From NCBI GenBank assembly GCA_012295275.1, contig CM022669.1:12288980-12352979 (forward strand): a stretch of 64,000 nt of DNA, given 5' to 3'. This stretch comes from Chrysomallon squamiferum. Its lineage: Eukaryota; Mollusca; Gastropoda; Neomphalida; Peltospiridae. The notes under the pieces were generated by a model. That model was not told where the DNA came from, made no database searches, and saw only the letters and a list, made by a program, of their open reading frames with translations. Of the stretch, positions 49,181 through 62,195 are shown in pieces; the stretch's first letter is position 1; each line of letters starts with the position of its first letter. Made by a program: the position numbers and the translations under genes.

Positions 49181-49193
49181 AATAATAATAAAA
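49084..49193. repeat. (CAA)n microsatellite passing into (AAT)n
   Basis: About 34 caa units with a short interruption (acacgaaaa) near 49125. The poly-Thr and poly-Asn frames are by-products. Confidence 0.95.
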
Positions 49194-49539
49194 AATAAGT
49201 TAATTCAGTATAAATTTTTATAACATTACGGCCCAAGATGACGAATTTAGCTGTGTCAATAAATAGATGGTTTACAGTAAGTGCTTCTTGTGCTGTAGAG
49301 CAATGACCATGTCTTTTCATACGAAAGGTCAGTGGGATGTGAAAATACAAAGCTGAGCTAGTAATTTGTTCTGTCAGCCTTACAGTTTACAAAGGCTGTC
49401 GTACAAATACAGCAACAAGATAATTAAAATGAAATACGGAAAACGTGTTATATGAAAAACTAAATTGAAAAATTGATCATAATGAAGTGGATGGTCATGC
49501 TGTTAGATGATAACGATGGTGCTGATGATGATGACGATG

Positions 49540-49673
<134 letters not shown>

Positions 49674-49710
49674 GTCATTTTATTTCCACACTATTTATTT
49701 GTTTATTTAT

Positions 49711-49762
<52 letters not shown>
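49711..49762. repeat. (AAT)n microsatellite
   Basis: About 17 units, 40 bases right of the (GA)n array. Confidence 0.93.
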
Positions 49763-49763
<1 letters not shown>

Positions 49764-49941
49764 TCACTATATTAGTTCAAAGAAAGTTGCCGTTCTAATT
49801 TCTATGTCTTACTTTAACTGTGTTCAACTCGTGTTCTTTAGGGTTTCAACTCGGGACAGATGTCGGAGTGTACGGAAAGCTTTATCATTTTTCTTTTCTA
49901 ATCTCAGCGTAGCAGATGTCCTATTAATGTAGAAGCAGGAA

Positions 49942-49981
<40 letters not shown>

Positions 49982-50103
49982 TACATTTAAACGAAACAAA
50001 AACAAAAAATATGAAAAAGTGGAGGTTAGAAGATAAAACGTTTTAAATTCCGTTTTCATTTTATTTTATTTTATTTTGGTGTAACTAAATACAAAAGCAT
50101 ACA

Positions 50104-50373
50104 TGCGTGCATATATACAGGTATACAAATACTCACAAACATACACACTTATACTATCATTTTTCAGCAGTTTTTTAAACTCTTTGTTTTCAAATGTTTG
50201 TTTCCATGATCATTTCTCTATTTAAACAAAACATAAAACCGTCGTGCATTGTACACACCTCAGACAATGTTCACATACATTACGGTTATGTGATCCAAGC
50301 TTTTTTTTTTTTTTTTTTTTTAAATTGTTTTAGTTATAAAGTTACAGATTATTTAAATGAAGAAAAGTGTAAA
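50104..50373. repeat. Dispersed repeat, copy 2 of 2
   Basis: Partner of 46597-46840 in the same orientation. It differs by point changes and by a poly-T expansion near 50300-50321. Confidence 0.85.
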
Positions 50374-52179
50374 GGTTCAAAACGATTAAAATAACTTTTG
50401 TAAAATTTGTATATTTATTTAAATCAAATCATAATATTTCATTTTGTCGTAAAATTATATAAATATATATATATATACAGGCATGTGAATAAATGATAAG
50501 TTTTGCAAAACTCTCTTCACACGTACATTGAAATGCATCTTTAACTCGCTCGCAGCTGAGTGGGTTTAATAAAACCTCTGCATGTTATTTCGTGTATTGA
50601 TTCTGAACTGGCATTGTAAAATTAAATTATTTATTTCACTTTTGAGTGTTGTATGTCGTAAAACATACTCTCTGCCTCACTTTGTAAAGTCGTTTACACC
50701 CGAAAATTTATTTGTCCATAGTGCATGATGTCACGCCATATATTTTGTGCTATGCAGATCAAATTTCTTTTCAGTGTGTGTAATATATATCTGTCTGTAG
50801 AGTAAATAAATAATAATAATTAAAAATAAAATAAAAAATAAAAAAATAAAAATAAAATAAATAATAATAATAAAAATAATAAAAAATAATAATAATAATA
50901 ATAAAAAAATAAATAAATGAAAAAAAAAATGAAATAAAGAAAAAGAAAAATAGCTCTGTAGAGGTACAAATTAAAATATAATAAAAAAATAAATAAATAA
51001 AAGAAAATAATAAACAAAAAGAGAAAAACAAAAAACAAAAAAAGATGAAGAAAAATAGCTCTCTACAAATTAAAATATGAACAAGTCGAGGTGTTTATAG
51101 AACACTGTGTTGGCTGTAATTACACATGTATTATCTACAGCTGTTCTGTTTAAAAAGTTTGCATTACGTAAAAGTATGCAGGTCCGTGTTAGCACAACCA
51201 TCCTTCCTTTTAGGTCAATATTTATTTAAATGTAATGACAAACATTTTACTTTCGATTTGTGTGTGTGTGTATATATATATATATATACTGCTGTTTTAG
51301 ATCTAAAGGCATATGTATAACCTTTCCTTTTCTCTTGCCCAAAATCACAAAACTGTATCATTTTGTTTACAAATTTTTAAAAATAATTTATTATTATTAG
51401 TTATTGTTATTGTTATTGTTCTTGTTGTTGTTATTACGATTATTTTTGTTATTGTCGTGGACATCATCATTAACAGTGATGAGAGAAAATGAATGAACAG
51501 TTATGGCTAGACGTATTAGGCTAAATTAACAAAGGGTTTAGGGAAAAAAGCAAAAAAGCCCACAGTAACAACAAAAAAAAAAAAAAAAAAAAAAAAAATA
51601 ACGGTGTCATATTCACTGCTCTTTAAGTAATTTTTGCGAACACACAAACGCACATTCGCTTTTATTTATTACAGATAACAACGTTCAAGGAGTTTCTGTA
51701 ATTTATATATTAATATATATATTTTTTTTTTATTCTCATGGTTGTGCGAACAACCAGGTGAAGACCAGAGAGCCTTATTCCAAATTTGAATCTGCCAAAT
51801 TTAATCTGATTAAAAAGAAGTCGATCAAGATAACCGCGTACGTTACATAAACTAATCGGCGATTTACGATGACAACGGATTTTTAGAGGTAAGTAACGCC
51901 CTGGCGTCATTTGTCATTCGGAACCGGTTCACTGATTTTTACGAATCAGATATGCGTTTCCAGGTCAGTTGGAACAGGTAGTGGATTTTTGAAACTAAAA
52001 CAAAGAAACCGGTTGTTTTAAAATCTAGGATTGGGGGAGTATCTGTGACGATCTTAAAAAAAGATATCAGTTTTGTTTTGTTTAGGCGATATCTATATGT
52101 ACGGATCAGAAATTACAGTGCATTATAATGTTACGGTATATTACAGTACTAAATACGTTACCGAACACAACTGCTCTAC

Positions 52180-52345
52180 AATACAGTTCAATACAATACA
52201 ATACAATACCATACAACACAATACAATGTAATACAGTATAATACAATACAGGACAGTACAGTAGAGCACAACGCAATACAATACAGTCAGTCAAGTGTTG
52301 TACAATAAATAAGACACATATACAATACAATACAAAACGGAAGAG
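52180..52345. repeat. Pentanucleotide repeat zone (ATACA/CAATA type)
   Basis: The unit caata or caatacaata recurs across about 165 bases with many substitutions. The opposite strand gives a long frame (VLYCI-type repeats) only because of this. Confidence 0.88.
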
Positions 52346-52736
52346 TAGAATATTACACAGACAAGTACTCTGTAGCACAATACCATAAAAATAATTGAAA
52401 AATGAACTAAAAAAAATAAATAAAACAGCACAGAAAAATACAGTGCAGTGAATAAAATTAAAAACGTTATGGAACCATAAATAAATAAAACAGGACAGGA
52501 TGGTGTGAGCTGTTGTAATGAAAAATATCTGCACTGCTTTTTATTAGACTGACAGGATGCGCTGTCTGATACCTTTGTAAAGAAGCCTCTGGCGATACTT
52601 GACCTTTTTGTCGTTACTGGATATTTGGATGGGGTTTGATCGCACTGAGCTGCGTAAACATTCTTTTGTGATTTGTTTTTCACTTTTCATCACGGATGGG
52701 ACAATTCGTGCTAGCTGTGTAACATTAGCCGAATAG

Positions 52737-52737
<1 letters not shown>

Positions 52738-52799
<62 letters not shown>

Positions 52800-52800
52800 T
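52738..52800. repeat. (ATT)n microsatellite
   Basis: About 20 uninterrupted units. Confidence 0.95.
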
Positions 52801-54106
52801 ATTTTTTATTTTTTGAAATTTATTTTCAAGTAAATGTTGATTTCAGAAGGACATTCAGGATTTATTTGTGTTGAATTATAACGATCAAAATTAAGTATGT
52901 TACATTAAGAAGAAAGTCGGAGATAAAAAGTAACATGGATTAACTAAAAGGGTGTTTGTAATTGTGCGAGTAACGGTAATAACGTGTTAAATGTAGATCC
53001 TGATTTATCGTTCATGTCCCTGTGTGTATGCACACGCCTATTAATTGTGTGATTTTATGTCTTGTTATGTATGAGTTGTTTGATCGTTCGTGTTTGTATT
53101 TTCTTTTCTTTCTTAAATTTTATTGTTTTTAAAAATTAATATCCGTATAACATTTCACACACACACGCACACACACAGACGCAGACACACACAAAACCTC
53201 CTAAAAAAAAAAAAAAAATGAAACAACATCAATATAACAAAACAAACAAACAACGCTTTAAGCTAATAGCTAACTAGGTTACGTGCAAGAAACAACACAA
53301 AGATAGCCGCCTAGACTCTGGTTTCTGATTGTATATTCTAACAAAGGAGAGGGGTTTCTGTCTTCCTTGTAAATACAAACTCATTCATAACTAAGTGAGC
53401 TGGAATGGTGTAACATCTAGTGACGTTGAGTTATTCATCATTTGCTAGGAGGCTGTTAGTAATGCTGCAAGGGTTAGGGTCAAGGCAAGACCCTTGAGCA
53501 TTGACAGAAGGCAGCCTCTTCACCATTCATTTCCACTTTGTTCGGACTATCTACTGTTCATTTTGCACATTCATGATGCTGCCTTTTCGAGACATGTAAC
53601 GTAAGTAACAGGCAAAATGTGTGCTATAATCATTATGTTCACTGTTTGTACACTGGTGATTCGGTTGCAAATCTTCGTTACGGTTTCTGGAGCAACTCCG
53701 CTATTTATGATTGTGGCACTAATGCAAAGTACAATATAGACACATCTTTATTGGAGGGTCTATTCTTTCTTCTTTTTTATTTAAAAGTTTTAAGTGTTTT
53801 GTAATATATAAAAATGAAAACTATAACAATGCTTATTGTACTTCACTGAGATACAAACATGCTAAGACATCCAACCCCGCAGAAAAAAAAAAAAAAAGAA
53901 AAGAAAACCAGAAAATATTTGTATTCAAGTTTAATGAATTTTACTTTTGTACGTTTTAAGGCATTTGAATTGACTAGTGACGTAAACATTATTTATCTTA
54001 AGTTTTTGTAATGCAGCATTTATTAGTTCTCCTAAAACAACTTCACCTTTTTGTCGTTTAAATCGCTGTTTTTAAAAATGATTATATGTTTTTGAACCAG
54101 TGTCTC

Positions 54107-54109
<3 letters not shown>

Positions 54110-54160
<51 letters not shown>

Positions 54161-54161
54161 T
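54110..54161. repeat. (ATT)n microsatellite
   Basis: About 17 units in the region upstream of the LicD gene. Confidence 0.93.
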
Positions 54162-54491
54162 CTATTTTTTTCTTATTTTTTTATAATTAATTTTCTTTGG
54201 TTTTTGTTGTTGTTGTTAGTTTGTTTATCTTTTTTTAAGTTTTGTGAATATCCAAAGATCAAAAGTCCTGTTTGAGATAAACTGGTATTTAAATAAAAAA
54301 TATTGCTTGGAATGCTATGAAATAATTGAGTTTGCCTGTATTACTATGTGATTATTAATCGGTAAATATTATTAATTTTAACAAAGAACTACAACGCTAA
54401 ACTATTATTTGAAACACTTCGAATAAGGGAAATAACTCACACAGAACAATAATACTCTAAATAAGTTATTTCCCATTTTTTTATTTTTTTA

Positions 54492-54496
<5 letters not shown>

Positions 54497-54568
<72 letters not shown>

Positions 54569-54569
54569 G
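54497..54569. repeat. (ATT)n microsatellite
   Basis: About 24 units, 230 bases left of the splice acceptor at 54799. Confidence 0.95.
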
Positions 54570-54799
54570 TTATTTTAAATACATTTGATTATTTATTTTT
54601 ATTGTTAATTCTGCTGTTGCTACTGCCACTTATAATTTTACAATGATTTATTCAGTATAAATATTCCTTCAATTCTTTTTTTTCTTCCGTTATTACATGA
54701 ACTGTTTCACTGAACGCCCTCCCAGAAAACAACAACAAAACAACCCCAAAAATCCCTTAAAGTTAAATTCTATTAAATGTTTTGTCTTTTCTTTTTCAG

Positions 54800-55002
54800 G
54801 TTCACGCTAAGTGAATTCAGTTCACTGAACAGAAATGGTGACGTAGATGGCTCAGAATTCTTCTTCCTGGCCACAGGGAGCTTAATCTTATCTAATTTAT
54901 ATAACAACGAAAAGAACACGACAGTTTTTTTTGTTTTTTTAGATTATTAGTGCCGGATCATCAGGGTGTATGTTGAAATATAAATCTGTGGCAAAAAAAA
55001 AA

Positions 55003-55034
<32 letters not shown>

Positions 55035-55172
55035 ATTACAAAGAAGATGTACATTTTCCTTTGATGGAAAAAAAAAAAAAATCATTGTTAGTTAAACAGT
55101 GTTTAATATTTAGTGTTTAAATAGTGTTTACCATCACTGTGTTTTAAATAATTAAATGTTAAAGTCAACACA
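54800..55172 (+). other. Probable 5' leader of the LicD gene
   Basis: A strong acceptor (gtcttttctttttcag) ends at 54799. The sequence after it contains a minimal upstream frame (ATG GTG ACG TAG near 54836) and AT-rich filler, with no further long frame before ATG at 55173. If the acceptor is used, the first exon lies upstream, perhaps at 36.1-36.9 kb. A second splice inside the leader (for example at an AG near 55115) cannot be excluded. Confidence 0.45.
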
Positions 55173-56159
55173 ATGAGATTCAATATGAGAAACATCATTA
55201 AGAAACTGACGTTGCTCCTAATTCTCGTTTGCCTCATGCCGTTCCTGAAGCTGCTGTTGCCAGCACCGCTGCAGTACGTGGACACCATTCATCTGGCTCG
55301 GCTGGCGGTGGAGTGGCAGCGGTTTCCAGTCGACTCGGAGGCTGTGAGCACGGACAACACGACGATCCCGGTCTACGTGGACGAGCAGGCGATCAGAAAA
55401 CACCTGCGGGACACGTGGCACCTGCCCGAGGTGAAGCAGCTTCAGAACGATTCGCTCATGAAGCACTTCATGCCGACAATGACTCAGGAGGAGCGAACCA
55501 GCCTCCTTGTCACCTTCGAGACGTTCGTGCGCGCGTGCGAGTGGGCGAATTTGACCTACTTCCTGTTCTGCGGGTCGATGCTGGGCGCCTACCGCCACCA
55601 CGGCTTCATTCCCTGGGACGACGACGTCGATCTCGTCATGGACGGCTCCGACTGGAGGAGAATCCGCGACGTCTTGTCACGCGTGCCGGGATACGAGCTG
55701 TTCGCTCCCAGCAACGTTCAGTGGAAATTCTACAAGAAAGACTTGGCCTACGTGGCCGGGAAACCTTTTAAATGGCCTCACATCGACATCTTTTTCTTCA
55801 CCGAGGACTCAACGCATCTGTGGGCACTGACTGGAGGAATAAAAACAGAACTGGTTATAAAGAAAGAAGACATTTTTCCTCTCCAGATGCGTCCGTTCGA
55901 AAACCGTCACGTTGCGGTGCCGTGTAAAATGGACGAAATTGTTATTCGCCAGTACGGAACGCACAACTGTGTTTCCTTGGCTTACATGCATAAAACCAGC
56001 GTAGACGTTGCTAGCTTTGAGATGCCTTGCACTAAACTATTCGACATTTTTCCTTTCGTGTTTAGGCAGAAGGACCCGAAGTCCGGGAATGTAATGGAAA
56101 CTCTGAAGAAAGGTAATAAAATATTGAAAACTGTATCCGTACCACAGCAGTGTAGATAA
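55173..56159 (+). CDS. LicD-family transferase-like protein, single coding exon, complete
   Basis: Member of the LicD/fukutin group, proteins of the nucleotidyltransferase fold that move phospho-alcohols such as phosphocholine or ribitol-phosphate onto glycans. The coding sequence is 328 residues without an intron. Residues about 8-30 are a single hydrophobic anchor, giving a type II membrane topology with a probable Golgi-lumen catalytic part. Residues about 127-155 carry the family signature: FLFCGSMLGAYRHHGFIPWD, then the acidic DDDVD with W148 and D149-D151 and D153, the likely metal-binding site. The C-terminus (FPFVF, then ETLKKGNKILKTV) resembles the usual end of invertebrate members, so I do not call the possible donor at 56113 an intron. 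The first 600 bases are clearly more GC-rich than anything nearby. The donor and acceptor of the reaction cannot be told from sequence. Confidence 0.88.
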   Translation: MRFNMRNIIKKLTLLLILVCLMPFLKLLLPAPLQYVDTIHLARLAVEWQRFPVDSEAVSTDNTTIPVYVDEQAIRKHLRDTWHLPEVKQLQNDSLMKHFMPTMTQEERTSLLVTFETFVRACEWANLTYFLFCGSMLGAYRHHGFIPWDDDVDLVMDGSDWRRIRDVLSRVPGYELFAPSNVQWKFYKKDLAYVAGKPFKWPHIDIFFFTEDSTHLWALTGGIKTELVIKKEDIFPLQMRPFENRHVAVPCKMDEIVIRQYGTHNCVSLAYMHKTSVDVASFEMPCTKLFDIFPFVFRQKDPKSGNVMETLKKGNKILKTVSVPQQCR

Positions 56160-56585
56160 CACAGCTAAGTAACTGATATGCGCTTCACTAAAATATCAAA
56201 TGTTACTGACTGGTTAAATTTATAACAACAATAACAGCAGCGGCAACAACAACAAGAAGATAAAACCCGTAAAAAACCCCAACTAAAACCGCTTCCAGCT
56301 TTACAGAAAGTTTTCGTTATGAAAAATCAATGAAGTTTTATTGCTAAATCAAAACAGAACTAATGTAGTTTTTCATGAGAGTCAACCGGTTTCTGTGATA
56401 TTTCACTCAGCTACTGTGACAATCATGTTTTGAACATGTTTCAACTCTCTGCCATATAGTATTACATCTCGACATCTCTCATGTCTTCCGAGAAGTAAAT
56501 ATATTATGTGAATTAATCGTGCCAGTGAGTAGTAATTAGAAAGTAAAAGCATAAAGAAGAGCACCAACTAAACGTAGAGAAATAT

Positions 56586-56779
<194 letters not shown>

Positions 56780-56790
56780 AATTTTGTGTA

Positions 56791-56796
56791 ATTAAA
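56791..56796 (+). terminator. Candidate LicD poly(A) signal
   Basis: ATTAAA just right of the (GA)n array is followed by gtgatcagtttgtgcttcc, a GT-rich downstream element. AATAAA hexamers follow near 56827. Use of any of these would put the whole (GA)n array in the 3' UTR. Confidence 0.25.
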
Positions 56797-58080
56797 GTGA
56801 TCAGTTTGTGCTTCCAAAAGCAAATGAATAAATAAATAATTAAAATAAAATAATAAAAAGTATTTTCAGTGTTATGATTAACATCGTACAATAAAATCTT
56901 ATCGGATCTAAAATAACTACTTTTTAAAACCGTACAGTATGCTTGTTTGTTCAAAAATTGTATTGGAGTAACGATAATAACACATCCTATAATAACTATA
57001 TGAAGGGAGGATGTGCAATAGAATAATTTTATTTTGCCTGTTCTTTTTAAACAATTTTTTGTGGTGTAAAGAAAATGACGGGTAAATGAAATTAACGCTA
57101 ATAATAATACGCATATCGAAGTGATTAAGTGACTGACAAAGTTGATATGTTTGTTAGCTTTATTTAAATTTTGTATTGCTTTAGCACTTCTTTAATAATG
57201 ACCCGGAAAAGATAATTAATGCTTTAGCGCATATTTAATAATGACATTCCGGATGATTAATTACTTTTGAATGCACAGCTATATTTTAATGCACAAAAAC
57301 ATCAGTGACATAAATTACTTTATTTATTACGTGTTTTTTTTTCCTCTGTTAAGTGTTCGCATTATTTTTAAGAGACAAAATTATCTATCATGTTCAGTAT
57401 TAATTTTGAATTCTATATATATAGATATATAGATATATTGTTTTGTGATTATTAAACAGTATTCAACGGATTTCTTTTTTTTATTTTCTTCTTTTTTAAT
57501 ATAATTAATATCACTTATACATTTTGGAGGCATACAGTAATTATGTATTACCTGAAGAATGCAGTTTTTACAAACCTATTTTGGTTAAAAAATTTAGTTA
57601 ATTTTAATATGCGCACACTTCTTAATTAACACATTCACACACACACACATACATACACGTATATCTATTTAAATTCATAATTCAGATTCGATAGAAATTT
57701 TAAAATGTAGTTTTAGTTATTTTTATGCTATGTATGTGTACCAGCAATTATGTTAAATAATTTCTTAAATTATCATTTTGACTGGGTTAAACAGAATACT
57801 ATGTCAGTATTGGTATTTCTGACATCAGTAAGCACTATGGCATAACGGGAGAATATATGAAACCCAGATGAGTGATAGTTATTGTTGTAGTCTGTTGGAG
57901 TCTGTTATATTTACCAAATAATACCGCTTGCTTATTGGGATTTTTTGTTGTTGTATTTTAGAGCTTTCTTTCCCGAAAATGTCAACGAATTTTATAGACC
58001 AAAATATGGTTTTCTGCTATTAAAATATTAAATATGTTGCTTATTTTTTGTTAATGATTCTGGTGTGTGTGAGACTGTGT

Positions 58081-58476
<396 letters not shown>

Positions 58477-58780
58477 TTTGAGCAGAATAGCCTTTTAAAA
58501 CACATTTTGAAAAATCATAGAAAATGAAAAGGTCAAACATTAAGTAACAAGAAAATAAAACTTTCAGAAGACATTTTGTGTTCTGTTCACGTTTAGAAGG
58601 GATAAAATTAGAACCGCATTTGAAATTAATTTAATTTACACATTTTATGTCTGTTGGTGAATTATTCTTATTAACAGACCTCTTTTCAGTCCCGATACTG
58701 ATAATCCTGAAAGGTTTTGCAAACAAGGAAGTCAAACCTCCACTCGGGTATTTGTCAGAATATCCAAGCTTATGGCTTAG

Positions 58781-59068
58781 CTGGGGTGGATCCAGCTTTT
58801 CTGACATGGGAGGGGGGGGTCCGACAAAAAGGGTACCACACCATTATTGAAAAATTACCCGCAGTTCACATGGACCATAATATAATAGTGCTACAACAGG
58901 GACATTGGTAGATGTATTCTACGGTGTTTTATACACAGACAGAAACTTAATGAAACTAAATATTTTGTGAAAACCCCCCCCCCTAAAAACCCAAACTAAA
59001 GAGGGTCTTCTCATATTAGAGGGGAGGTCCGGACGCCTTGGACCCCCCCCCATCAAGATCCGCCCCTG
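58781..59068. mobile_element. Non-autonomous inverted-repeat element, about 288 bp (hAT type suspected)
   Basis: The left end (ctggggtggatccag) and the reverse complement of the right end (caggggcggatcttg) form imperfect terminal inverted repeats of about 15 bases. They are followed inward on both sides by a G-run (opposite-strand C-run) and a gtccg or gtccgg block. The flanks (ggcttag left, ggttag right) resemble a degenerate target duplication. The interior has no transposase. Confidence 0.6.
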
Positions 59069-59798
59069 GTTAGGAAATGGTAAATTCCATTAACGTCTGT
59101 TTTGAAGTAAAGATCTCTGAACCTGCATCTCACAGTGTTTCTAGCCTTTATTTTAGTTCACTAGCTTATTTGAGGAATACGTCCATTTCATTTTACAGTC
59201 AACCCCGCCTAGATCTTTGTGTTATAACTTCGAGTCACATTAATGGAGACAAAATGGCTTCCTGCATTCATAAATGTATATCGTGTCATTTTATTCTGAA
59301 TTTACGCTTTTAAAAATGTAATGTTATCTATTAATAAATGAGAAGAGTTAAAAAAAAAATTAAAAAAAGAATAAAAAAAAGAAAGAAATTAGGAATGTGG
59401 TTGATATGACAAGCCTAAGTAAACCTAAACAGTTTCTGTTGTCTTTTTATATTTCCATTAGCTGTAAAGTAACCAACGTGAACAAATCATTCAACAAACC
59501 CCCTGTGTAGATTTAAACTGCAACATTACCACATTCAGTATTAGTGTTTATATTAAATAAAAATCGAATGTTCGTTTATTCGACTTGTTAGTTTTTACAG
59601 TAGTCATGTATTTTAGCCGTGCTATTTTTTTTCTGTGACAGTTTACAGTACGATGATCAGAGAAGATAACATTATGCATGAGTCATTCTTTCTGAACCCG
59701 TTCAGACAAAAATTGTAAGCTCTTAATAACTAGGGTCTTATATGCTACCTGAATATTTATTTATTTATTTTAAATTTAATTTAATTTAATTTGATTTA

Positions 59799-59800
<2 letters not shown>

Positions 59801-59851
<51 letters not shown>
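59801..59851. repeat. (ATT)n microsatellite
   Basis: About 17 units followed by TTTA/TTTTA-rich sequence to about 59940. Confidence 0.93.
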
Positions 59852-59852
<1 letters not shown>

Positions 59853-60465
59853 TATATCTAGTTGAATATAGATAATTTTTATTTAATTTATTTATTTATT
59901 TAGTTTTATTATTTTATTTTATTATTTTATTATTTTTGAATTATTAATAATAAGTCTTAAGAAAGTACAGATTTTCTTGAGGTTAAATATTTAACTTTTG
60001 GCTGCAAAATAAAAATTACACTACATACCAAATACATTATTTTTATACTTGATGAATGGTAATTATGATTAGAAAACAGAATTCTTTTAAAATCATTTAA
60101 AAAAAATGAAACAAAACAAACAAAAAATCTAGCAAATATCGAATATTTGGTGAGTTTATGGATGAACAGTCAACTCTTTTGTCCGTGTTCCATTCCATTG
60201 TCCGGTTCCAACAAAGTGCTCCGCCACTGATGTAGCAAACTCTTGATATTCGTGCTTTCAAATATCAAAGTGTGCATAAAGGATTACTCACTGCAAATTT
60301 TATCTCTCTTCTTTGTTTGAAAACTCTGATTGACCACCAGAAAATACGAACAGTCATTCATTCATCACGAATGATGTTTTGAGCAATTGCAAACGTATCT
60401 TCAAATACTCGTTTATATGTATGTATGTGTGTATATATATATATACTCATACACACACACAGATC

Positions 60466-60466
<1 letters not shown>

Positions 60467-60537
<71 letters not shown>
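60467..60537. repeat. (GA)n microsatellite
   Basis: About 35 units, preceded by (AT)n and (CA)n runs. Confidence 0.95.
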
Positions 60538-60539
<2 letters not shown>

Positions 60540-61194
60540 AGGTTATCTCACAGCGCAACAGATGCAATAAATAAAATAAAAATATATATAAATATGTATA
60601 CATGCGCGTGCGTGAATGTGTCTATGTGCATATACATAAATTTAATGAATAGCTGTAAACTTGTTAAGCAACGTTCCAAAATATTTAACGTTCGCTAGTG
60701 ATATGATAGTTACAAACAAAGCTAAAAAACAAACAAAAAAAACGAGAAGAAGAATAGAAAAGTTATTTTTAGAGTGGATAGACAACTTCTTTTGAACGAG
60801 GAAGTACTTGCAAACCATACATACACTCCCTGTGTGCAGGTGATATCACACTTATGTCTTGTCAACCGTATCGCTGACACTCTGTGGTAAGTAATAATAT
60901 TTTATTGTTCTGTTTATTTTGTTTCAGTTACTTCTTTTAAAGATATACGGTTTACGCCCTATTTGGAGAACGTTTTATTTAGACGGAGATTCAACCGGTA
61001 TTATGAAATTTCTGGTTTTTGTTTTGCTTGTTTTTAACAAGGCGTTATAACACATTTGTGATACGATCTTTTTTTTAAAAAAAAAAAAAAAAAAAAAAGT
61101 ATTTGCCTGTTAGCTTAACCCCGTTTCAGGACTACGCTGAATAGATATAATATCTGTGAAAGAAATGTCCAACAAATGTAATAAATATTATACC

Positions 61195-61720
61195 ACTACA
61201 GCTGTTACTCCGACAGTAACAGCAACATCAGCTACTACTACGACTACTACTACTACTACTACTACCTTAACAGCTGCTATTAGTACTACTACTACTACTA
61301 CTACTACAACAGCTGCTATTAGTACTTCAACAACTACAACGACTGTTCTACAACAGCTTCTGCTACTACAACAAACTGCTACTACAGCAGCAGCAGCAAC
61401 TAATTTTATTACAACCTCTTCTACCAGTACTACCACAACAACAACTATCCTACTACGACTGGTAATGATCAAGATAATTACTCAATGTACAACAGTAAAA
61501 AATAAAAATAAATAAATAAATAAAAATAATAAAGTAAAAAATTATGATTATTATACAAATACCAAAATTACCATTACTACTGCTACGACTACCACCACCA
61601 TTATTATAATACCAGTACTACTACCACTACTACTGCTGCTATTACTACTACTACTATTACTACTACTACTACTACTACTGCTACTACTACTACTATTCCT
61701 AATAATACTAATAATACTAC
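61195..61720. repeat. ACT triplet-rich zones
   Basis: Two zones (61195-61480 and 61570-61720) are built from act, gct, aca and cag triplets, separated by A-rich sequence. The Thr-rich frame (119 codons) over the first and the Val-rich frame on the other strand are by-products. Confidence 0.85.
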
Positions 61721-62089
61721 TAATAATGGGTTAATGATAATGATTACGACAATGATGATGATAATAATTATGCCAATACTACTGATTCATTTTATTATAA
61801 TAATACAACAAAAACAACTTTTCCTGCAATAGCAAGAATAACTCTGACATTAGTATTAATATAAGTACTACTCTACTTCTGCTAGTACTACTACTACTAC
61901 TGCTACTATTAACAATAATAATAAAAATAATAATAATAACAAAACAAAATAAACAAAATTTAAAAAAAAAAAAAAACAGAAAAGAAAAGAAAAAGAAGAC
62001 AAAAAAAATCATATATATATAGACATTCATTTAGGAAATAATGATTTAAAAAAAAAAATCATAATAAAATAAAATGAAAAAAGAATCCA

Positions 62090-62159
62090 AATAAATAAAC
62101 CAACCAACCATCCAACCAACCAACAAACCTACAAATAAACAAACAAACAAACAAACAAA

Positions 62160-62195
<36 letters not shown>

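Noticed and set aside
52106-52683. Two long minus-strand frames of 142 and 130 codons
   Set aside because: They run over the caata pentanucleotide zone and are rich in C, Y, I and L repeats with period five; no protein signal.
55218-55771. Long open frames overlapping the LicD gene (127 codons minus, 180 codons plus in another frame)
   Set aside because: They exist only because the LicD coding sequence is GC-rich here; they show no family features and are R/A/H-rich.
61156-61515. Thr-rich 119-codon frame resembling a mucin-like protein
   Set aside because: Explained by the ACT triplet expansion; no signal peptide, cysteine domains or splice sites, and the opposite strand is equally open.
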